A stretch of 64,000 nucleotides of DNA from Henckelia pumila (lineage: Eukaryota > Streptophyta > Magnoliopsida > Lamiales > Gesneriaceae). The position numbers were made by a program, and so were the translations under genes. Shown one piece after another: positions 56,432 to 64,000 of the stretch. A model generated the notes under the pieces. It was not told the DNA's origin. It did no database searches and saw only the letters and a list, made by a program, of their open reading frames with translations. Within the stretch, counting starts at the first letter, position 1; each line of letters starts with the position of its first letter. The stretch is taken from assembly GCF_033568475.1 (NCBI RefSeq), contig NC_133123.1, positions 17,284,622 through 17,348,621 on the forward strand, given 5' to 3'.

Positions 56432-57868
56432 TGATAAGTGCATTTTATGCACTTAATTTTCATATGATTTGACTAGGATTTTGTGATGTATCGAGTAGAT
56501 TTTATTTGTATTTGTTGTTGTTTTTGTGAGATGCAAGGATTGGAGGAAAAGTAACGAGAAGAGACGGACAAAGTAATTATGGAGCTGCAAGTTTACAAAA
56601 TTAATGGAGCTGATAGATACATCATAATCCGATCCTCACCATTCACAATAAAGTTTGGGATGTTTTAAAGCTGGTGTCAAAATTTCAGCTCAATCTGACG
56701 GCTAGAACTCAAGTTATGATTTTTGCAAGAATGTTGCGCAAGTTGGATGCGCTGTAGCGCACCCGCGCCCTGTAGCTTTTATTTTGAGAAAATTATTGGC
56801 GATCATCGCCCCTGCACCATAGGATAGCGCACCCGCACCCTGGAACCCAAAAACGCGGTGCACCTGCGCCTGAGGGTGGCGCACCCGCGCCTGACGTGTC
56901 TTATTTTCGGAAACTTTTAGTCTCAAACTTTAAAAGGACTCTTTGGCATATATCAGAGGAGAATCAAGGGTTTTCATCAGTTTTTGAAGTCTAGAGACGG
57001 CTAGAGACCAAGGAAAAGGGAGAAGAAGCATTCTTGGCACGAAGACGGACAAAGCGACTACCGGAGACGGAGAAGCATCATCTACCTTCGTTTTTATTTC
57101 ATTCTTTCTCCTAATTTTTGAATGATGTTCAAGAACATGCTTTGTTTGATTTTTATTTTCATTATGAACTAATTCCTTTGTCTAGAGGGACGACGTAGCT
57201 TGACTTGAAACTATGTTTTTGATATTTTGATTGATATATTAGAATTATTCATTCGGTTTATTTGTGTTTTCCTGAATTGATTGCGTTCACTTTACTAGCC
57301 ATAGATTGAATGATATTTTATTTAGAATCTATCACTCGAGAGAGGAGATTTTGAATACGACATAGAAAAATACATCTTTGGTGTTTATATTGTTCGAGAG
57401 GCATATAACTTCATAGAAGTCATAGAAGAATTCTTGTGCTATTTACCGGATTTAATAATTGAACTTTGATAGAGATATTGAGTTTGCTATTGAATACGAA
57501 TTTCTGCTCGACACTCGAGAGAGGTAGTAGAAAATAATAGGAATTCTTGGCTAATAAACTAGAAGAATTTATGATATAGATTTCTTTATGAATTAACTTG
57601 GTGGATGGTTAAGTGATGTCGAACCTCTAGAATTTGTCTCTCATTGAATTTTCGTCTTGCGAACTCATCGTTAATTAATTTTATTTATTGAAAATTTTAG
57701 TTTGATATAACTCAAATCATTCTCATAGCTCTACATAGGATTAAGATTTGATTAGTTGCAAATATTTAATATAATATCATTTTATTCATTCTCTGTGGGA
57801 TCGACTTGGACTCATTTTCTATATTAAAACTTGACACCGTGCACTTGCGGGCACAAAATTACGCAACA
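56432..57868 (+). mobile_element. 5' LTR (1437 bp) of the Athila-like element
   Basis: Starts TGATAAGTGCATTTTATGCA and ends AAATTACGCAACA. Around 56750-56900 it has three or more repeats of GCGCACC(C/T)GCGCC. It differs from the 3' LTR by scattered substitutions (about four in the first 86 bp) and a small insertion in the GC-rich block. Confidence 0.92.
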
Positions 57869-57874
57869 AGTTTT

Positions 57875-57892
57875 TGGCGCCGCTGCCGGGGA
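57875..57892 (+). promoter_or_regulatory. Primer-binding site of the Athila-like element
   Basis: TGGCGCCGCTGCCGGGGA begins six bases after the LTR end. It resembles the Asp-tRNA complement used by Athila/Tat elements, with one or two changes. Confidence 0.8.
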
Positions 57893-58874
57893 ATGAATTT
57901 TATTTGATTTATATTAAATTGTGCTAATTGGTCTTACTTTTGATTTAGAGCATTTTATTTTATTTTGTTGGTTCTAATTTTAAATCTTTCCTGTCTATGC
58001 AGTTTATGCGAAAAAGCCAAAGTTACGACTCACTGCTCTTTGATCCGAAAATCGAGAAAACTTCTAAAGCTTTGAGAAAAGCTAGAAGAGAAGAGTTGCA
58101 ACAAATGGCTGAAGAAAGAGAAAGAGAAAGAGTTGTCAATAATGCCCCGGTGCCGATCAGAGATCACTTTCGACCGGTGATCAATACTCATTATTCTGGG
58201 ATAGCTAGGCAGAATATCACAGCAAATAATTTTGAGTTGAAGCCAGCTCTGATTAATATGGTGCAGCAAAATCAGTTTAGGGGTGCAGCTACTGAAGATC
58301 CAAATTTGCACCTGCGTACTTTTCTGGAGATTTCTGACACAGTAAAGATTCATGGTATTACTGAGGACACCATCAAACTACGATTGTTCCCGTTCTCTCT
58401 TAGGGACAATGCTCGTAGTTGGTTGCAATCACTACCTCTTGGGAGTATCACTACATGGGATGATATGGCTTCCAAATTTCTGGCTAAGTATTTTCCGCCT
58501 GCCAAGTCTGCCAGCTGAAAATTGAGATCACTACTTTCAAACAGCAAGATTTTGAGCAGCTTTATGAAGCTTGGGAGCGGTACAAGGAGTTTCTTAGGAA
58601 GTGTCCAAACCATAATTTTCCGGATTGGGAACAAATTGAGTTATTCTACAATGGTTTGAATGGCCCAACGAGGATTTCTGTGGATGCTGCAGCTGGAGGT
58701 TCAATATTTTGTAAATTTCCTGAACATGCTTATGAGATGATTGAGCAAATGACTGTTAACAGTTATCAGTGGCCGAGTGAGAGATCTGTAATAAGGAAGC
58801 GTGCTGGAATTCATGAGGTTGATGCATTCACTGTTTTGACTGCTCAGATGGCTACTATTTCTACATAGTTGGCT

Positions 58875-59593
58875 AGGGGTGGAATCGGGTCGGTAATCGG
58901 GTAATCGGGTCGGGACCCTTCCCGTAACCCCCTTACCCGATTCTCGTCCCGATAGGAATTGAGATATTTTTTTTCTCCCGATCCCGCACCCGAGAAGTGT
59001 TGGGACCCGAATGTTCGGGATCCCGTCGGATCGGGAGAGGGTAATCCCGAATAATATTTTTTAAAAAAAAAAATTCTATGAAAATATTTTTAAAAAAAAA
59101 TTATGAAAAAAATCAAACAATTTTTAATACATTTCGAATAAATTAAAATTTCTTTATATATAACCATTAAAAAACTAAAACTTTTTTTTATTACATTACA
59201 AATAAACTAAAACAACTACTTAATTAATAAAAAAAACATATAATTATTCATAATAATAAAAAAACAAAATAAAAATTTATAACTCAATGTTAATTATTAA
59301 AAAAGATAAATATAAAAAAATTATATGGTATATAATTATAAAAAATTAATATTAAAACATAAATTTTTTTAAAAAAATTATTTTTTTAATTAAAAAGTAT
59401 TATTAAAAAAATATTATTTTTATATTCGGGTCGGGTCGGGAATCCCGTCGGGAAGAGTGGCCTATCCCAATCCCGATCCCGAAATTAATCGGGTCGGGAA
59501 AAATCCCGACCACTCGGGTCGGGAAAATTTTGGGACGGGATGGGGTTGGGAATCGGGACGGGTCGGGATTTATATAAAATTTGCCACCCCTAC
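58875..59593. mobile_element. 719-bp hAT MITE in the Athila-like gag
   Basis: Starts AGGGGTGGAATCGGGTCGG and ends AAATTTGCCACCCCTAC. Flanks are AGTTGGCT at 58867-58874 and AGTTGGCT at 59594-59601, a perfect 8-bp duplication as expected of hAT elements. Long GC-rich inverted arms of CGGGTCGGGA / TCCCGACCCG enclose an AT-rich core without coding capacity. A diverged one-ended copy is at 7059. Confidence 0.92.
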
Positions 59594-60082
59594 AGTTGGC
59601 TGCACTGACAAAAGGGAATCAAAGTTCTACTAAGACAGCATCGCTGGTGACTGCCGTAAATTTTGCTGATGGATTTGAGAGTGTGGAGCAAGCTCAATAT
59701 GTGAACAACAGAAATTACAGCAACTATCGAGGTAATCCTGTACCCAATCAATATCATCCTAGTTTGCGTAATCATGAGAATTTTTCATATGCAAATAATA
59801 ATAATAATGTGTTGAATCCTCCTCCGGGATACAATACAAATAAGGGTGAGGGTAAGCCTCCTTTGGAGGATGTTGTTAATGCTTTTGTGCAGGAATCGAG
59901 CAAGAGGATGGCGAGGACTGAGACTCGCCTTGACAGCTTAGAGACGCATGTGACCAACATGGGTGCTGTCCATGGAGACTAGCATTGGGAAGCTGGCGAA
60001 CGCACTGAAAGATAATAACAAAGGCCAATTCCCAAGTAATACTGAGGTGAATCCCAAGGAGCAGTGTAATTCTATCACGTTG

Positions 60083-60149
60083 TAAGGCCAAGGATTATTT
60101 AATTTAATCTGATATTGTTTAATTTTAATCCAATAATCCTGGGCCTTAC
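60083..60149. mobile_element. 67-bp mini-MITE in the Athila-like gag
   Basis: TAAGGCCAAGGATTATT on the left pairs with AATAATCCTGGGCCTTA on the right. Flanks TCACGTTG (60075-60082) and ACACGTTG (60150-60157) are an 8-bp duplication with one mismatch. Without it the reading ITL/RSGK of Athila Gag is continuous. Confidence 0.82.
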
Positions 60150-61045
60150 ACACGTTGAGGAGTGGGAAGCAGGTGGATAAAGAAGAGGGCAAATCTGAGA
60201 GCAAGACGTCTGAAAAAGTTGCAGTTGACGAGAAGAAGGTTGAGGAGAAAGAGTCTGAACCTGAGCAGAAACCGATGTACAAACCTCCTCTTCCGTACCC
60301 CCAAAGGTTCAAGAAGAAGGCAGTAGACGAGCAGTTCTCAAAATTCTTGGAGATTTTCAAGAAGATACATATCAACATCCCTTTTGCTGATTCTTTGGCA
60401 CAAATGCCAAATTATGCGAAGTTTATTAAAGAGGTGATGTCCAAGAAAAGGAGGCTGCAAGAGAATGAGGTGGTGAGCTTAACTGAAGAATGTAGTGCTG
60501 TGCTCCAAAAAAAGATGCCACAACAGCTGAAGGATCCTTGGAGTTTTACTATTTCTTGCACTATTGGTTCTTCTTATTTTAATAGTGCACTTTGCGATCT
60601 AGGAGCTAGCATTAACCTGATGCCTTTGTCTGTTTTCATGAGCTTAGGACTTGGCGAGGTGAAGCCCACAATGATCGCATTGCAGCTAGATGATAGATCT
60701 ATCACATATCCGCTTGGAATCATTGAAGATGTTTTGGTAAAAATAGATAAATTTATTTTTCCGGTGGATTTTGTTGTGCTAGATATGGAGGAGGATGCAA
60801 ATATGCCATTGATATTGGGGAGACCTTTCTTGGCCACTGCTGATGCCAAGATTTAGGTGAAGAATGGTGAGTTGTCGATGGGTGTGGACGGCAAAAGAGT
60901 TATTTTTAACATATTCAAGAAATCAAGTAATCCACCCATCGAGGAATTATGCATGATTGAGCGAGTTGTGAAGCTGGATGGTCATCCCAAACTTTTTCAT
61001 GAGGTAGATTCAAAGAAGAATGATCCAAAGGTGCCAAAGAAGTAG

Positions 61046-62412
61046 AAGAAAACGAAGAAGAAATCAAAGTTTAAAAAGGTTGTTGAATATATTTGGAGGG
61101 TGAAAGCGAAAGGGAAGACCCTCAACAAAGCGGAACCGGGCTAGAATTGGAATACAGTCGGGCTATGGACTTATAAACTAAGCGCTTCTTGGGAGGCAAC
61201 CCAAGTTAGTTTTTATGTGTTTTTTTTTATTTTCTTTTAGTTGTTTTTGTTTTTATTTTTATCATGAGGAAACTAGACATTAATAATGATTTTGAATTGT
61301 GTAGGTGAAAAATTATGGAGCTGAAAGAGTTTAGGAGCCACCCCTAAAGCAGAGCTTTGATTGATCAAGATGGTGCCGAGTATTGATGCTTGGTGCCTAA
61401 GGTATGTGTCCCTTGTTTTTAATGAATACTATACATTGAGGACAATGCACAATTTAAGTTTGGGGGGATGTTTAAAAATTGTGAAAATCTAAAATTTTTT
61501 GTGAGTTAGTTGGAGTTGAAGGCATGATGTTGTAATTGTGTTGGCCTATGATGGAAATAAATTTTTTTTCGCTAAAAAAGTTCATGTTAGCTATATTTAA
61601 TCTTGAGTTCTCACATTTATGCACGAATGCCATGATTTTCGATACTCCTAACATTTAGAGAAAAATTATGTGGATTTGTGATGTGGATTAGAGGAATTGA
61701 TTCTTAACTCTTGTGATTTTTGCTTGAAACTGAGATAGATTTTTATGAACACCGAAGTGATTTAGGCGTTTTTTTTTCGAATCTATTGAGCTTTTTTTAG
61801 CCATTCTATATTCATGAAAAATCCAAAACAAATTGAGTAGCTAAAAAGTTCAAAGAAAAGTAATGGTGGAGAAAGTAAGGTGAGGGGATGCCTTGAAAAA
61901 AAAAATGGATTGAAATTTTAGTCCAAATACAAGGCATAAAAATGGGGATGTATGGAGTAGAAGAAAGTCAAGACTAATGTCTGGCAATGCAAATAAAAAA
62001 AATTTTAGCTACTCATAATCCTGCACAAATTGAAAATATTCAATTCCCTTTGCTTTGAATTCTGAGTCCTTGTTTACATTGATATACATATGGATGCTTA
62101 TCTCCTGCCGATTATACTTGAGACTAATGTTAACCGAAAAAGTCCTGTTGATCTATGTGAGTAAAAGTTGAACTTGGTTGAGAGTATTTGGAAACTTGAG
62201 GGCGGAGTTAATGATTTTATGAAGCTTACAGATTGCATGATTTTACCGAAAGTTAGGTAGGTAGAGGAGATTGGAAAATCACACACACGAGAACTCTTGA
62301 GAAAATTAGCCGACATGTGCATTGAATCTCGGAATGTATAAATTCGGAGGTCGACTATATTGCTCATTATTGTTTTGCTCGGGACTAGCAAAAGTCTAAG
62401 TTTGGGGGGATT
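61046..62412 (+). other. Non-coding 3' region of the Athila-like element with two purine tracts
   Basis: Begins with GTCGGGCTATGGACTTATAA and CTTCTTGGGAGGCAACCCAA, a motif often seen after Pol in this group. A first AAGTTTGGGGGGAT lies at about 61457 and a second, directly before the 3' LTR, at about 62397. The latter is the functional polypurine tract. No frame of Pol type is visible. Confidence 0.8.
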
Positions 62413-63869
62413 TGATAAGTGCATTTTATGCACTTAATTTGCATATTATTTGACTTGGATTTTGTGATGTATCGAGTAGATTTTATGTGTATTTGTTGTT
62501 GTTTTTGTGAGATGCAAGGATTGGAGGAAAAGTAATGAGAAGAAACGGACAAAGTAATTATGGAGCTGCAAGTTTACAAAATTAATGGAGCTAGTAGATA
62601 CATCCAAATCCAATCTATACCATTCACAATAAATTTGGGATGTTTTAAAGTTGCTGTCAAAATTTCAGCTCAATCTGACGGCTAGAACTCAAGTTATGAT
62701 TTTTGCAAGAATGTTGCGCGAGTTGGATGCGCTGTAGCGCACCCGCGCCTGGAACCGGTGCACCCGCGCCCTGTAGCTTTTATTTTGAGAAAATTATTGG
62801 CGATCAGCATCCCTGCACCCTAGGACAGCGCACCCGCGCCCTGGAACCCAAAAACGCAGCGCACCTGCGCCCGAGGGTGGCGCACCCGTGCCTGACGTGT
62901 CTTATTTTCGGAAACTTTTAGTCTCTAACTTTAAAAAGACTCTTTGGCATATATCAGAGGAGAATCGAGGGTTTTCATTAGTTTTTGAAGGTTAGAGACG
63001 GCTAGAGACCAAGAAAAAGGGAGAAGAAGCATTCTTGGCACGAAGACGGACAAAGCGACTACCGGAGACGGAGAAGCATCATCTACCTTCGTTTTTATTT
63101 CATTCTTTATCCTAATTTTTTAATGATGTTCAAGAACATGCTTTGTTTTATTTTTATTTTCATTATGAACTAATTCTTTTTTTTAGAGGGACGACGTAGC
63201 TTGACTTGAAACCATGTTTTTGATATTTTGATTGATATATTAGAATTATTCATTCGGTTTATTTGTGTTTTCCTGAATTGATTGCGTTCAATTTACTGGT
63301 CATAGATTGAATGATATTTTATTTAGAATCTATCACTCGAGAGAGGAGATTTTGAATACGACATAGGAAAATACATCTTTGGTGTTTATATTGTTCGAGA
63401 GGCATATAAATACATAGAAGTCATAGAAGAATTCTTGTGTTATTTACCGGATTTAATAATTGAACTTTGATAGAGATATTGAGTTTGCTATTGAATACGA
63501 ATTTCTGCTCGACACTCGAGAGAGGTAGTAGAAAATAATAGGAATTCTTGGCTAATAAACTAGAAGAATTTATGATATAGATTTCTTTATGAATTAACTT
63601 GGTGGATGGTTAAGTGATGTCGAACCTCTAGAATTAGTCACTCATTGAATTTTCGTCTTGCGAACTCGTCGTTAATTAATTTTATTTATTGCAAATTTTA
63701 GTTTGATATAACTCAAATCATTCTCGTAGCTCTACATAGGATTAAGATTTGATTAGTTTAAAATATTTAATATAATATCATTTTATTCATTCTCTGTGGG
63801 ATCGACTTGGACTCATTTTCTATATTAAAACTTGACACCGTGCACTTGCGGGCATAAAATTACGCAACA
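62413..63869 (+). mobile_element. 3' LTR (1457 bp) of the Athila-like element
   Basis: Direct repeat of 56432-57868. The GC-rich block has one more GCGCACCCGCGCC-type unit than the 5' LTR, which accounts for most of the 20-bp length difference. Confidence 0.92.
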
Positions 63870-64000
63870 AACTCCAAGAGTTGTTGGATACGAAACAAAT
63901 CAGACCAAGTGCTTCTCCGTGGGGAGCTCCTGTCTTGTTTGTAAAGAAGAAAGACGGGAGTATGAGATTGTGTATTGACTAAAGAGAGCTGAACAAGATC
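63870..64000 (+). pseudogene. Continuation of the Tekay-like reverse transcriptase
   Basis: After AACTC the frame of 56431 resumes: [34 protein letters not shown], then TAA where Tyr is usual, and RELNK. This is the first RT block of Ty3/Gypsy elements (fingers). It runs off the window. Confidence 0.9.

Larger units (their letters stand above)
57997..61045 (+). pseudogene. Gag-protease of the Athila-like element, interrupted
   Basis: The Gag core is clear: NNFELKPALINMVQQNQF, EDPNLHLRTFLEISDTVK, LRLFPFSLRDNARSWLQSLP, TTWDDMASKFLAKYFPP (57997-58500). A one-base frameshift near 58510 is followed by EQLYEAWERYKEFLRKCP and LTAQMATIST, then TAG at 58866-58868, where Gln is expected. A 719-bp MITE comes next, then QLAALTKGNQ (59594 on). 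A 67-bp MITE splits the CNSITL/RSGKQ motif at 60083. The retropepsin is intact: SALCDLGASINLMPLSV, VLDMEEDANMPLILGRPFL (60590-60840). TAG at 60854-60856 stops the frame; a continuation runs to 61045. Usual Athila Pol would follow but is missing. Confidence 0.9.
56432..63869 (+). mobile_element. Athila/Tat-like Ty3/Gypsy element without RT/integrase (7.44 kb)
   Basis: LTRs at 56432-57868 and 62413-63869; the bases outside both are AACTC (56427-56431 and 63870-63874), a perfect 5-bp duplication. Inside are a primer site, Gag, a retropepsin, then about 1.4 kb of non-coding DNA and a purine tract. Reverse transcriptase, RNase H and integrase are absent, so it can only have moved with proteins from another element. 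It lies inside the RT of the Tekay-like element and itself carries two small DNA transposons. Confidence 0.93.
52628..64000 (+). mobile_element. Tekay/Del-like Ty3/Gypsy element, 5' part, split by another element
   Basis: Starts with an LTR at 52628, has an initiator-Met primer site, an additional coiled-coil ORF, Gag, a CCHC knuckle, protease and the beginning of RT. It is interrupted at 56431 by a 7.4-kb Athila-like element and resumes at 63870 in RT, running off the right edge. Protease before RT with ELKDKL / PYRMAP motifs is Ty3/Gypsy; the chromovirus-type Tekay lineage is inferred from LTR ends and RT motifs. Confidence 0.88.

Noticed and set aside
62703-62921. Cys/Ala/Pro-rich frame in the GC-rich part of the 3' LTR
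   Set aside because: It comes from the GCGCACCCGCGCC repeats; the matching region of the 5' LTR is not open in the same way.

Overview
This is a plant nuclear window, almost certainly from a eudicot. The reasons are introns with GT..AG borders and AT-rich sequence, three recognisable plant genes (a DnaJ/HSP40 co-chaperone, an AKT2-type Shaker K+ channel, a SHM6/7-type serine hydroxymethyltransferase), and LTR retrotransposons of plant lineages (Ty1/Copia, Tekay-like chromovirus, Athila/Tat-like Ty3/Gypsy). The mixture of families looks like an asterid such as Lamiales, but that is an impression, not a result.

Layout. 1-2054: the 5' part (gag plus a 923-bp LTR) of a minus-strand LTR retrotransposon, inserted in a Helitron-like repeat. 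2055-11270: repeat-rich, AT-rich intergenic DNA with one CACTA end (3564), three-way related Helitron-like pieces (3' ends at 6602 and 8804; a third at 18356) and hAT-like non-autonomous elements. 11654-13035: three-exon DnaJ gene (minus). 13036-20117: more Helitron-like DNA with a higher-order tandem array. 20118-26015: eleven-exon AKT2-like channel gene (plus), with MITEs in the first and last introns and just downstream. 26016-30010: AT-rich DNA with MITEs, one nested inside another. 30011-35702: a complete but decayed Copia element. 36432-39825: four-exon SHMT gene (minus). 40565-49762: a hAT-like element, then a LINE-ORF1-like (DUF4283/CCHC) relic split by a 7.05-kb Copia element with a perfect 5-bp target duplication; that Copia element itself carries a solo Athila-like LTR in its gag. 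51100-52480: a decayed PIF1-type (Helitron) helicase. 52628-64000: a Tekay-like Ty3/Gypsy element with an additional coiled-coil ORF, split by a 7.44-kb Athila-like element that has gag and protease but no reverse transcriptase or integrase, which in turn carries a 719-bp hAT MITE and a 67-bp mini-MITE.

How it works together. The three host genes are unrelated in pathway: protein folding, phloem-type K+ transport, and one-carbon metabolism or its nuclear paralogue. There is no operon-like logic. The rest is a layered transposon record whose relative order can be read from target-site duplications. The observations I rate highest are: an Asn in the AKT2 channel at the position of the Lys that gives Arabidopsis AKT2 its special gating; the extra coiled-coil ORF of the Tekay-like element, which shares a splice-acceptor-like start context with gag; the pol-less Athila-like element; and the strong bias of retroelement stop codons to TGG-to-TGA changes. 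Exon borders were placed by eye from splice consensus, reading frame and remembered family alignments; no database search was run.
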